Shown here: piece after piece, positions 8,901-15,570 of the stretch | Position numbering within the stretch: position 1 is the first letter of the stretch | How the letters are laid out: the number at the start of each line of letters is the position of its first letter | Virus record (IMG/VR): IMGVR_UViG_3300040801_002483 | Span: 1 to 21,711 of that record | Length of the DNA stretch: 21,711 nt | Source of the DNA: a virus | Strand: one strand, 5' to 3' | The notes under the pieces: generated by a model | What the model was told of the DNA's origin: nothing | Database searches by the model: none | Seen by the model: only the letters and a program-made list of their open reading frames with translations | Made by a program: the position numbers and the translations under genes

Positions 8901-10485
8901 TGGCGGTCACTTCTGCGGTTTTTTCCATCTCGGCACGATGCGCAGCAATCGCCGCTTGTTGATCAGCTAAAGCCTGCGCACCGACATCGTTGGGGCTAAT
9001 CCCAAACAACTCAGTGACGGTATCGATCATGCTGCCCAGGCTTGATTGCACAGGCTCGATCTCATAAACCATCGAACCCAGTGCGTAACCTGCTGCTACA
9101 GCAGCGCCGACCAAGCCAGCTTTACCAACCAGGCTGGAAGTCAGTTTTCCCACAGAAACTGAAGAGGCAGCCGAGACAATACCCAAGGTTTTTAGCCAGC
9201 CGATCAGTCCACTGATAATCCCCAATGCCTTGACCGCCAATAGCAGTGCCGCCAATACTTCAATCAGGTTTTGATACTCTAGCGCCACACTGATCAGAGT
9301 CTCAATCCAGCCTGCAAAAATACGCGCTGCCCAGACAATTTCCTGGGCTAACTCAACAATCGCATCCTTGTTTTCGCGCAACCAAACCTGAAGCTCTTGC
9401 AGCCATTCGGTAACATCATCTTCCAGCGCCTTGCCGATTGCCGTTTTCAACCCGTCCCAGGCGGCGGACGTATCAGCCAGCGCCTTACCCAGCCCACCAT
9501 CCATGTTTTGCTGCGCTTCCTGCGCAGTACCGTCAGCCTCTTCTAGCGCCTGCGTGTACTTATCAACCTCGCTGCGACCCTGTCGAAGCAGCGCAACCAT
9601 CGCAGGTCCCGCTTCTTGACCGAAGATTTTCAGCGCATCACGGGTGTTATACGCGCTGCCTTCAAACTGCTCGATAATCTCAGCCATGCTGAGCATCGCG
9701 CCGCCTGAGTCGTAAAGCTGGATTCCTAGGCGTTTTAATGTTGCATTAGCATCTTTAGACGGATTAAGTAATGACGCCAAAGCCCCGCGCAGTGCAGCAC
9801 CTGCCGTCTCGCCCTTATAGCCATTATTAGCCAGTACAGCCAGCAGCGCGGCTTGTTCTTCAAACTGGATGTTTAAACTGGTAGCAATTGGGCCGACGTA
9901 CTTATACGCATAGCCTAGATCGCTGACACTGGTATTAGCACTATTGGCAGCCTTAACCAGTACATCATTGACGTGCGCGAGATCATCAATCCCCTGACCC
10001 GTTTGCGCGAGGATATTAGTGAGAATATCGGCAGCATCGCCTAACTCTAGACTGCCTGCGGTTGCTAATCGTAAAACATAGGGTAGCGAATCAATCGACT
10101 CTTGAATCGATAGCCCAGCCATGCTGAGGTACTGCAAACCCTCAGCCGCCTGAAGCGAGCTATAGCGCGTGGTTTCGCCATAATGCTGCGCGGTTTTTGC
10201 GAACTGCTGATAAGCTGTATCAAAGTCCTGAGTTGTCGCAGCCGCCTTACGCACGGCATCATCAAACTCAGCGTAGGCTAATACCGAGTCTTTGATAAAA
10301 CCCAACGCCGCCTGTGCCGATACATAGCCAGCGTAGGCAGCAAATAAATTTTTCACCGATTGTTTAAGCTGATCAGTGCTAGTCGATAATTTTTTGTTCG
10401 CTTTATCCGTCTTGCCAAACTCTTGCAGCAACTGCTTAGCATTCGCCTTGAGCAAAACCGACAGGCTTAACGTGGTATCAGCCAT
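5983..10485 (-). CDS. Tail tape measure protein (1500 aa)
   Basis: This is the longest gene, as expected for a tape measure, which sets tail length and is ejected with the DNA. The N-terminal third carries the PhageMin_Tail-type region (about residues 75-255: TTRYSSLQAAEGLQYLSMAG, ELGDAADILTNILAQTG, NNGYKGETAGAALRGALASL). Hydrophobic segments follow near residues 395-470, including ALLLAVKALGIISGLIGWL and LVGAAVAAGYALGSMVY, which could insert in the host inner membrane. A long Glu/Ala/Gln/Lys-rich coiled coil spans about 560-960. Two copies of a PAMLTPGEFVL motif, typical of tape measures, lie near residues 1030 and 1400. By the usual 1.5 angstrom per residue rule the tail would be about 220 nm. 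The ATG at 10485 overlaps the end of the chaperone frameshift frame. Confidence 0.93.
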   Translation of the reverse strand: MADTTLSLSVLLKANAKQLLQEFGKTDKANKKLSTSTDQLKQSVKNLFAAYAGYVSAQAALGFIKDSVLAYAEFDDAVRKAAATTQDFDTAYQQFAKTAQHYGETTRYSSLQAAEGLQYLSMAGLSIQESIDSLPYVLRLATAGSLELGDAADILTNILAQTGQGIDDLAHVNDVLVKAANSANTSVSDLGYAYKYVGPIATSLNIQFEEQAALLAVLANNGYKGETAGAALRGALASLLNPSKDANATLKRLGIQLYDSGGAMLSMAEIIEQFEGSAYNTRDALKIFGQEAGPAMVALLRQGRSEVDKYTQALEEADGTAQEAQQNMDGGLGKALADTSAAWDGLKTAIGKALEDDVTEWLQELQVWLRENKDAIVELAQEIVWAARIFAGWIETLISVALEYQNLIEVLAALLLAVKALGIISGLIGWLKTLGIVSAASSVSVGKLTSSLVGKAGLVGAAVAAGYALGSMVYEIEPVQSSLGSMIDTVTELFGISPNDVGAQALADQQAAIAAHRAEMEKTAEVTATIVPEAFLTAQASANKLSSALNMAIADLEGAAAAIEEQMTKASETAMTAIEAMASPFENQDAAVADALEAQLDQQAQAYQSHFAAINQAAEESRISQAEQIKKLAALVKDNAQQEFTAVTESYTQRETALSEFYTQAIEMAEASGNDSSELESEYQEKLKELYDERADAYQELQDKLADEHQKRIDKAKSLEEELADAQKTQAEFERDLRHEGMNEWEIHHDIRREAAEKRAQAEEALERGNFSLARELAGESAKLARESASSVKDSWEGRQNAIDDSRAAMDILAEATNKQVTVEKKAAAGIRSMMSQVQGALGGVQQKAQESGAALEKNLDTELKIKTDAAQAAVDQFAELAQKRLNALSLAEAMAQAQEDVLRFSSEVAKSETPLPLSIDLAGLQSQAREAQQLVEGIGAETEFTADFTPTIQAALQVEQDIAAAFATPHPVNADTSEAQAAITALQADTSSTHTVYVQTVEQHNAGGLAGGYQRRQGLIPGSGNTDTVPAMLTPGEFVLNKHAVQELGLDTVKQLNKGVEGVLKRPLFFSAGGIVPGIESWFSSLTKNGGLGGLGQQDFRSVRQLHNGLLQKEATFNKEQEAFKSESAQRRQGNKRVFNQSQAEQKSQLQTRLQEKQNADHLAFEAEITEVRKANQAAIIEHVRSIVAESKADLSVGIDLDYLQVQANNAQALIDALNNSQISIDFTDAIKASKGAYRDISEALSVPLPVKVDVKDALRAIADVQAAANDVQIDAPKTQKAKPRQSPKRSKAGSDDASASDVDLADLLLAAEGKKRRLAAQSDYEDYLLGTIKGVSHLDTIKEFAPGRQIRDEKIAKLTEFLDDFTLDDAPDDVPDDVLDILQLNTGGLVPGSGNTDTVPAMLTPGEFVLPKDVVKQVGSAALEKLRGGLSASVSVPELQAQPGTVQMLNQGGLVQAGSTETVTLRFDFGSRGTAQVSGGRSDLDLIVDGLRDVSKRV
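6251..6315 (-). repeat. Direct repeat copy 1 in tape measure gene (PGEFVL motif)
   Basis: This 65-bp segment matches 7364-7428 at about 55 of 65 positions. It encodes the glycine-rich linker plus NTDTVPAMLTPGEFVL motif at residues about 1391-1412. The region between the two copies, some 370 residues, is mostly helical, so this may be an old internal duplication that lengthened the tape measure. Confidence 0.75.
6347..6382 (-). repeat. Three tandem 12-bp repeats in tape measure gene
   Basis: Two exact copies of ACATCGTCTGGA and one diverged copy (GCATCGTCTAAA) lie end to end. On the coding strand they give an acidic DDAPDDVPDDV stretch. Length is a multiple of three, so copy number changes would keep the frame. 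Confidence 0.7.
7364..7428 (-). repeat. Direct repeat copy 2 in tape measure gene (PGEFVL motif)
   Basis: Partner of 6251-6315. It encodes GSGNTDTVPAMLTPGEFVL at residues about 1020-1041. Third-position differences dominate, so the protein motif is kept under selection in both copies. Confidence 0.75.
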
Positions 10486-10977
10486 CTTTCTTACTGAGCA
10501 ACTCTATGGTGAGTAAATAGAATGCCCAGCCGTAGCTGGGCGCATTGAGATGGCCGCGTGTGATCAGTGCAGCCAAGTTTTGCTGGATTAGTCGGATACT
10601 GCGGGCGTTGGCGTCGGTTTTGACAAGGCGGCCGCGTGCCCGAGCGTGCCGCGTGCCAGGCCGCTCAATTTTTTCGCGGACGCCAAAAGACCGAAAAAAG
10701 CGGCATTCACCTCTTTGAACTTATCAACAACCGCCTCAACTTCAGAGAATGACAACTGGGTTAATTGCACATCAGCGCTCGGCTGTAGCACGTTCTGCGC
10801 AATAGGCCAGATGTTTTCTTGCCAAAACTGGGGTGTCAGCAGGGTTTCTAATGACCAGTTCTGTTCGTCTGCATCCGCTTTTTTATACAACTGCAACACG
10901 TCGATCACATCCTGCGGACGCAATTCCAAAACCAAGATATGACCACCATCAACAGCAATCGTGTCTTGCTTACGCAT
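10478..10977 (-). CDS. Tail assembly chaperone, -1 frameshift extension (GT-like)
   Basis: The chaperone frame stops at 10588, but the -1 frame is open from the slippery site at 10699-10693 down to a TGA at 10480-10478, overlapping the tape-measure start. The end of this frame reads like protein, with SIRLIQQNLAALITRGHLNA and then PSYGWAFYLLTIELL, and has no ATG or GTG start of its own between the slip site and that segment. This is the layout of lambda G/GT, where a -1 shift makes a minor longer chaperone that binds tape measure and tube subunits. A GC-rich stem (GCGGCC pairing with GGCCGC) lies downstream and could stimulate the shift. The first part after the slip is arginine-rich and odd, so the exact slip point is less certain than the shift itself. 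Confidence 0.65.
10588..10977 (-). CDS. Tail assembly chaperone (G-like)
   Basis: A 129-residue protein starting at 10977 in a TAATG overlap with the tail tube stop, with GGAGAG six bases upstream; an earlier in-frame start at 11007 lies inside the tube gene and is rejected. It has a compact N-terminus (MRKQDTIAVDGGHILVLELRPQDVIDVLQL) and helical remainder, ending in a proline-rich tail (KPTPTPAVSD). Its place between tail tube and tape measure is diagnostic of tail assembly chaperones, which keep the tape measure soluble and recruit tube subunits. Assignment is from synteny plus the frameshift signal, since these proteins diverge quickly. Confidence 0.75.
   Translation of the reverse strand: MRKQDTIAVDGGHILVLELRPQDVIDVLQLYKKADADEQNWSLETLLTPQFWQENIWPIAQNVLQPSADVQLTQLSFSEVEAVVDKFKEVNAAFFGLLASAKKLSGLARGTLGHAAALSKPTPTPAVSD
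10693..10699 (-). promoter_or_regulatory. Candidate -1 ribosomal slippery site T TTT TTC
   Basis: In the chaperone frame the codons are GCT TTT TTC, which is an exact X XXY YYZ heptamer. Both tRNAs can re-pair one base back. A second, less canonical option is the AAA AAA lysine pair about 30 bases further on, placed closer to a GC-rich stem. Whichever is used, the same -1 frame is entered. Confidence 0.6.
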
Positions 10978-11732
10978 TAGGCGCTCTCCAGTTCCATATC
11001 CAGCCAATAGGCCGCGTCATTGCCTGGCAACAACACAGGGCGACCATCAAACGAGGCATTAGCGAATCCATCCCCTTTTAGATCAATTGCGCCATTCGGT
11101 GCAAAAACTGCCTTCGGAATATACAGATGCGCCTCTTTACCGCCATCCTTGTTATAACCATCTAGGCGAAATTCGCCTTCCAGTAGCTGCTGATTACCAC
11201 CTTTCACGCGCTTGCCCGACAACGCATTGCTAGTGCCTGAGATTTTCAGCGCCTCGGCATCCGAGATAGCCCCGCCAGGCAGTGCCTTAATCATGCCTAG
11301 CGCCCAATTAACTTCATAATCAGTACCCAACACATAGGTCGTTACTGCACCAGAATCCGTCACTGTAAAACCCGATTGCACCAGGTTGCGATAATCAGGA
11401 ATATCCACAAAGGAGTTTAATTTAGCGGTCACATCCACCGCAGTGAGCGTACCCGCTGCATCATTCACATCTTCACTGGTACCCAGCCATGCCATTGCAA
11501 CGTTTTCCGCATCCATCTCATCAAACGCGAACGACATTTGCGCAGGCGTTTTGGTGTAAATGGTGCTGAGTGCTGCACCATACGTCCCCTTACCTTTACT
11601 TGGGCGCTCGACCACATTAGTCGGCTCCTGGATAGTAAAGCTGGTGGTGTTGCCTAAAAAGATAAAACCTTGCTCTACATTATTGATAACGCGATTCAGA
11701 TACAAATCGCCTTCTAACATCATGCCTGCCAT
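10977..11732 (-). CDS. Major tail tube protein
   Basis: A 251-residue protein with GAGG eight bases before its ATG. It resembles the tube proteins of Mu-like siphoviruses: DLYLNRVINNVEQG, RPSKGKGTYGAALSTIYTK and the run PAQMSFAFDEMDAENVAMAW. It would stack as hexamer rings to form the tail lumen. Gene order (gp37-like gene, this gene, chaperone, tape measure) supports it. There is no sheath gene before it, unlike Mu, where sheath (L) precedes tube (M); this is the main reason to infer a non-contractile tail. Confidence 0.8.
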   Translation of the reverse strand: MAGMMLEGDLYLNRVINNVEQGFIFLGNTTSFTIQEPTNVVERPSKGKGTYGAALSTIYTKTPAQMSFAFDEMDAENVAMAWLGTSEDVNDAAGTLTAVDVTAKLNSFVDIPDYRNLVQSGFTVTDSGAVTTYVLGTDYEVNWALGMIKALPGGAISDAEALKISGTSNALSGKRVKGGNQQLLEGEFRLDGYNKDGGKEAHLYIPKAVFAPNGAIDLKGDGFANASFDGRPVLLPGNDAAYWLDMELESA

Positions 11733-11749
11733 GTGCAGTCCCTCATTAT

Positions 11750-12181
11750 TTACGAAACCACCCGCCCCGTCTGATAACGCAACGGGTATAAATTAAAACC
11801 GTTAAATTCTGTTCTCGGCTGGGAATCCGCTGCCAGGATTAACCTGTCATGCAAGCGGTTTGGACGCCAGCCATTAAGTTGCTTTGATACCATCCACATC
11901 AAAACGCCCGCCCCCGTTTCCTGGCGGCCGGATGCCAGGCGCGTTTGCCGTGCATCGCGGACAGCAATCACCACATCAAACAGCAAGACAATCTTTTGTG
12001 ATGTGCCGCCAGCGTGTGCGCCGTTTTGCGCCTTATAGAACATCACGAAACAGGACGGGCTATGCGCCGTGCTAGGCTGAGCATCGCGCATATCATCTAG
12101 CGGATACACGCGCCCCTGAAACTGGGCGATCAATTTAAGCTGTTCAACGATCAGCGGTTCAGCTTCTAATAAATCGGTCAT
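11750..12181 (-). CDS. Mu gp37-like (DUF1834) tail terminator/connector
   Basis: A 143-residue protein starting in a TAATG overlap with the gp36-like gene. It has the layout of the gp37/DUF1834 family: MTDLLEAEPLIVEQLKLIAQ at the start, a central beta segment KIVLLFDVVIAVRD, and a C-terminal NRLHDRLILAADSQPRTEF. These proteins sit at the head-tail joint and probably cap the tail tube. Synteny (gp36-like, this, tail tube) agrees with Mu-like phages. No unusual features. Confidence 0.7.
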   Translation of the reverse strand: MTDLLEAEPLIVEQLKLIAQFQGRVYPLDDMRDAQPSTAHSPSCFVMFYKAQNGAHAGGTSQKIVLLFDVVIAVRDARQTRLASGRQETGAGVLMWMVSKQLNGWRPNRLHDRLILAADSQPRTEFNGFNLYPLRYQTGRVVS

Positions 12182-12741
12182 TAAAACCCACCCGTTTCAT
12201 CACGGGTAAACACCCGTGCACTGCTAGTAAACTGGGCTAAATCCTCGCTATCGGTACTGGTTTCCAGCAACCCGTCACGGATTTGCGTTAGCGTTTTTAG
12301 CGCAGCGCGATATTGACGCTGGATAACGTGGGTTTCGGGCATATCACCGCTATCCATAAATAACCAGCGCGCAATTGCAAAGGCTGCCTGGGACAGCATG
12401 CGGCTACTAATGCCTTCAGGTAACGGCACATCTTCACCCGCCGAAACCAGGTAGCTATCGACCTGGCTATTGGCATCAGCGCAGGTTTCACACAGCATTT
12501 GCTCTGCTGCTGTACCCGCCGCCTGTTGCTCTGCGGTGTAGCCACTGAGATCGCCGCCATCGATAACGGTTTGCAACAAAATTAAATCGACTAGACCGCT
12601 TGCATCGCTAACTTGCACCAGCCATTGTTTATCCGTACTACGCGCCAGCAGTCCTGCAGGCGTGATATGCCCGCTACCTAATTGACAGCCCGTCTCTAAT
12701 AGGGCTGTGCCTGTCAGGGTGTAGCTCACGGCGTCCCCCAT
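12181..12741 (-). CDS. Mu gp36-like (DUF1320) head-completion protein
   Basis: A 186-residue protein whose second half matches the gp36/DUF1320 pattern: QVDSYLVSAGEDVPLPEGISSRMLSQ, AFAIARWLF, QYRAALKTLTQIRDGLLE and a C-terminal ARVFTRDETGGF. These helical proteins form the adaptor ring between portal and tail. Its N-terminus (about residues 1-40, TGTALLETGCQLGSG) is longer than usual for the family. The start at 12741 overlaps the discoidin-domain gene by 16 bases, so it is tightly coupled to the accessory cassette upstream. Confidence 0.75.
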   Translation of the reverse strand: MGDAVSYTLTGTALLETGCQLGSGHITPAGLLARSTDKQWLVQVSDASGLVDLILLQTVIDGGDLSGYTAEQQAAGTAAEQMLCETCADANSQVDSYLVSAGEDVPLPEGISSRMLSQAAFAIARWLFMDSGDMPETHVIQRQYRAALKTLTQIRDGLLETSTDSEDLAQFTSSARVFTRDETGGF

Positions 12742-13235
12742 ACCTTCGCTTCATGGATTGAGCCGCGCTGATTTGTGCCGCCCCCGTAATTCGTCAGCGT
12801 GATATAAACGCGAACGTAGCGATACGTCCCCGGGTTATCCAGCACGAATTCCTCAAAACCCGTTGTGCTCCACGTTACTTTACCTGTCACGGTCAGCAGA
12901 TCGTCCCAGATTGAATCGTCGTTACTACCCTGGATCACAAAATCCCGAGGCTGGGCAGTGGCAATACTGCCTGCCGACGATACAATGTCGAACAGGTCGA
13001 CCTGACTCACATAACGCCCAACCCCCAGATCCCAGCGTACCCAACCTGGCCCCGTAAAATACGCCCAACGGGTATTAGAATTGCCGTCAACGGTATACGA
13101 GGCGAGCTGACCGCCGTATTGGGCACTGTACGTTGTAGCCGTAACGTAGGACGTGATGTTTTCAGCAATAAATTGATACTGCAAAACACATATCCCGTTA
13201 TCCCCTGGCAGAATCTGACAGGATTTAGACAGCAT
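12726..13235 (-). CDS. Virion protein with discoidin (F5/8 type C) domain
   Basis: A 169-residue protein starting in a TGATG junction; AGGG lies seven bases before the ATG at 13235. From about residue 30 it reads as one discoidin-like beta-sandwich: ASYTVDGNSNTRWAYFTGPG, WVRWDLGVGRYVSQVDLFD, PRDFVIQGSNDDSIWDDLL, FEEFVLDNPGTYRYVRVYIT and IHEAKVWGTP. Such domains bind sugars or surfaces; residues touching the ligand lie in loops and cannot be assigned here. Its place among structural genes and lack of a signal peptide suggest it is on the virion, possibly as a head or head-neck decoration that lets particles stick to glycans. That is inference; no binding partner is visible. Confidence 0.75.
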   Translation of the reverse strand: MLSKSCQILPGDNGICVLQYQFIAENITSYVTATTYSAQYGGQLASYTVDGNSNTRWAYFTGPGWVRWDLGVGRYVSQVDLFDIVSSAGSIATAQPRDFVIQGSNDDSIWDDLLTVTGKVTWSTTGFEEFVLDNPGTYRYVRVYITLTNYGGGTNQRGSIHEAKVWGTP

Positions 13236-13612
13236 CACACATCCCTCTCATACGCTGTAATCTCAACCGATATTGCGCTCGCTGTATCGGAGGAAATCTG
13301 GAAAAAATCCCCTGCGTTACGACCACCCGCGCCCAACTGCAACTGCACAAGGCTGTTAGCAGCAACCGCTAAATCCCCCAGTCTTTTGCTACTATCGGAC
13401 GCCGTATTGCCAGACAGCACCGCGTGCAGCGTCACCGTCGCCTGCACTGGGGTAATATTGCTGATACTGATAACGATATTGCCCCACGTTTTAGACGCTG
13501 GCACAGTCGCAATCGTTGTCAGCGAGGTGGTCGCTACCGCCTGCACAACCACAGGCACGGCAGGAACGCCCGCTGATAATGAAGCTACGTTCAGGTTGCC
13601 GTTGAGGTTCAT
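13235..13612 (-). CDS. Small beta-rich virion protein, unknown
   Basis: A 125-residue protein overlapping both neighbours by a few bases. It begins MNLNGNLNVASL, reminiscent of IQGNLSVLNVADA at the start of the preceding 207-residue protein, and continues as strands rich in Val, Thr, Ser and Ala (TTIATVPASKTWGNIVISIS, VTLHAVLSGNTASD, SAISVEITAYERDV). It looks like a single beta-sandwich of the kind found in phage decoration or fibre-base proteins. I do not recognise the family. It is the third gene of the cassette between the GpG-like and gp36-like genes. Confidence 0.65.
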   Translation of the reverse strand: MNLNGNLNVASLSAGVPAVPVVVQAVATTSLTTIATVPASKTWGNIVISISNITPVQATVTLHAVLSGNTASDSSKRLGDLAVAANSLVQLQLGAGGRNAGDFFQISSDTASAISVEITAYERDV

Positions 13613-14235
13613 TAACTGATCACCAACCGCCCAGCAAATCGCCCGTCTGGGGTTTCAGGTACGCGGATCGACACGTCGCCGTTGGCTGCGGTTTTGACCT
13701 GGTCAGGCAGGATTGAGACGTAATCTGCACCGCTGACCTCCTGCACAGCAACCGCCGGGGCTGTACCCAGACCGTGCGTGGCGACAGTAACAGTGAACGT
13801 ATAATACCCGCCCGATGCGCTGCCCCAGCTAGTAGTCGCGTCAAAGCTCGATGTATAACGCAGACCCGCGCTCGACTCTTCGAGTTTGTTGCTGTACCAG
13901 GCACCCGCTGCTGTGCCGTTATCGGTTAAAACAAATTCCCAGGCGTCACCTGCCGCAATCGACTTCAATAAAACTGGCGTGGTGGCATGATGGGTTTTTA
14001 CCGCCAGTGCCCCTGCACCCGCAGCCTGGATAATAACCCGCCAGCCGTTGGGTAAGGTGCTAGCGTCTGGCAACACAACATCCTGCCCACTCGCAGCGCT
14101 GAGCGCCTGCCAATGCTGAGCATTGGCCAACAGTTCTTTTTGCGCACTGATCGTCTCAGCATTCAACCCCTGGTTCAGACGCCGCGCATCAGCGACATTA
14201 AGTACACTTAAATTGCCTTGGATTTTTTGACCCAT
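13612..14235 (-). CDS. Fibre-like virion protein with C-terminal PDGRFAG domain
   Basis: A 207-residue protein. Residues about 50-85 (DVVLPDASTLPNGWRVIIQA, AGALAVKT) resemble a domain used in phage tail-fibre and head-fibre proteins. The last 60 residues (TVATHGLGTAPAVAVQEV ending VPETPDGRFAGRLVIS) share their layout with the end of the next gene in the operon: H-x-L, a V-rich strand, N, then VP-x4-DGRFAG-x-L-I. This points to a shared small beta domain, perhaps for docking or trimer formation. Gene ends overlap by one base on both sides. Function as a capsid or neck fibre is inferred from context. Confidence 0.65.
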   Translation of the reverse strand: MGQKIQGNLSVLNVADARRLNQGLNAETISAQKELLANAQHWQALSAASGQDVVLPDASTLPNGWRVIIQAAGAGALAVKTHHATTPVLLKSIAAGDAWEFVLTDNGTAAGAWYSNKLEESSAGLRYTSSFDATTSWGSASGGYYTFTVTVATHGLGTAPAVAVQEVSGADYVSILPDQVKTAANGDVSIRVPETPDGRFAGRLVIS

Positions 14236-14789
14236 TACGGTGCTCTCTCTATTAATGCTGTACCCGCAAACCGCCCGTCTGGGTCAGCAGGCACAAAAAA
14301 TTGAATTGTGTTCAGTGAAGGTGTTTCCACCGAATCAGGATTGACGATCTGGCTGCCCTCACGCAGCCGTGCGAATACGTCCAGCGACTCTAGGTTATGC
14401 GTCAGTGTCAGGCTGTAGCGCCCAGCGCCCAGCACCCAATCATCAACCATAAAATCGAGCCGTACCCCGTCCGCGCCTTCAGGCGTCCCTGTCGCAGTTG
14501 ATAGCGCCGTCAAATACCCAACTGGAAAAGCCAGCAACGAGGGCGGCACAATAGTGATCGCCTTGGTCAACGCACCATACTTATACACAGCACCGCCCAC
14601 CAACTCAGTCATGAGCGCGATATGCGACACCGTATGCACAGCCGCCAGCACCGGAAACCGTACTGTTGCCACGTTCTGCAGATTGCCATCCAGGACAACA
14701 GGCTGGCGACTGTAGTTAGCGTCCACCAGTTCAGAACTCGGCGACAGCGGAAACCCGTCTGCGCTGCTAAACAAGGCGAGGTAATACAT
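14235..14789 (-). CDS. Beta-rich virion protein with C-terminal PDGRFAG domain
   Basis: A 184-residue protein directly following the GpG-like gene (one-base overlap). Its first half (MYYLALFSSADGFPLSPSSE, DGNLQNVATVRFPVLAAVHT, THIALMTE-like and GAVYKYGALTKAITIV strands) looks like a separate beta domain. Its end (SLTLTHNLESLDVFARLREG and NTIQFFVPADPDGRFAGTAL) is the same type of C-terminal domain as in the 207-residue neighbour. The pair therefore looks like two variants built on a common C-terminal module. There is no membrane or signal segment. The role as a virion appendage is inferred. Confidence 0.65.
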   Translation of the reverse strand: MYYLALFSSADGFPLSPSSELVDANYSRQPVVLDGNLQNVATVRFPVLAAVHTVSHIALMTELVGGAVYKYGALTKAITIVPPSLLAFPVGYLTALSTATGTPEGADGVRLDFMVDDWVLGAGRYSLTLTHNLESLDVFARLREGSQIVNPDSVETPSLNTIQFFVPADPDGRFAGTALIERAP

Positions 14790-15322
14790 TATTTTTGCAC
14801 CAGATAATCTTTAAGCTCACCGATATCCATGCGCTCCAACTCACTTGTGTTACGCGGTAAAAACGCCCGCTCGACAATTGTCATGTGCCGGGTGTGGGCG
14901 TTGACTTGTACATCACGCGGCTCGATTTTTTTACCGAACGCCTGGCTGATACGGCGCACATGCGCGGGTATCTGCACATCGTCATTGAAGCCACCTTGAT
15001 GCACCCAGTCATACTCAGGGCGATTAGTACCCCAGGCTGCCCAGTCAGCACCGTATTGACTATTAACGGAATCACCTAAGTGGCCGTCTTTAGTCAACGT
15101 CTTAGTGCCAGTGGCTAAAGCCCGTTGACTAGGCAGCCATTTCTGACCACTGGGGTCGGTTTCAGTTGCAAAGCGCTCACGGGTTTCAGACTCGCCAAGC
15201 GCAGCGACCAAGCGCATAAACGGGCTTAAGTCTTCGGCTTTGTCGATTAGCTCAGTAATGGCTTGGCGTAGTTCCTCAAACCCTTTCGCATCGACATCAG
15301 CCGTAAAAACTTGAGTGGACAT
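14789..15322 (-). CDS. GpG-like virion morphogenesis protein
   Basis: A 177-residue protein of the Mu GpG / phage virion morphogenesis family. Seen in the sequence are the family core RERFATETDPSGQKWLPSQR near residues 50-70, the following TKTLTKDGHLGDSV, and YDWVHQGGF with a C-terminal AFLPRN motif (…ERAFLPRNTSELERMD). These proteins act at head-tail joining or tail completion. In Mu the gene lies before I and T; here it lies after the capsid and gp35-like genes, as a relocated member of the same module. Its stop and the next start overlap by one base. Confidence 0.85.
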   Translation of the reverse strand: MSTQVFTADVDAKGFEELRQAITELIDKAEDLSPFMRLVAALGESETRERFATETDPSGQKWLPSQRALATGTKTLTKDGHLGDSVNSQYGADWAAWGTNRPEYDWVHQGGFNDDVQIPAHVRRISQAFGKKIEPRDVQVNAHTRHMTIVERAFLPRNTSELERMDIGELKDYLVQK

Positions 15323-15513
15323 TAGCTAGCGGCTTCTTGCTTCTGCCAGCCATCGACCACGACAAACATCGAGTCTGCGTTGAGTAGGTTAATCTCTGCT
15401 TGAGTCAACTCAACTTGTGATGCTGAATCAGGCCATGCACGACCAATGCGGCGAAAACCTGCACGTTTACAATGCACAGTCACCTTTAATTTTTTCTCAT
15501 TTGCTGTAGGCAT
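15322..15513 (-). CDS. Mu gp35-like small protein
   Basis: A 63-residue protein beginning MPTANEKKLKV at 15513, with AGGA six bases upstream; earlier in-frame starts (15531 GTG, 15516 ATG) overlap or crowd that site. The body (TVHCKRAGFRRIGRAW, ELTQAEINLLNADSMFVVVDG) matches the gp35/HI1506-like pattern of a basic GFRR-G-AW strand, then a short helix and a V-rich strand. It follows the major capsid gene as in Mu. Its exact role is not known; it is thought to belong to the head module. Confidence 0.75.
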   Translation of the reverse strand: MPTANEKKLKVTVHCKRAGFRRIGRAWPDSASQVELTQAEINLLNADSMFVVVDGWQKQEAAS

Positions 15514-15570
15514 CATTTTTCCTTTAAGCACCTATCCGCGTCCCAGCCTCCCAACCATTTCAGTTAAGAA

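Noticed and set aside
13119-13619. Plus-strand 166-residue frame
   Set aside because: Antisense to two well-supported structural genes, no ribosome site, low-complexity Val/Ala/Thr content.
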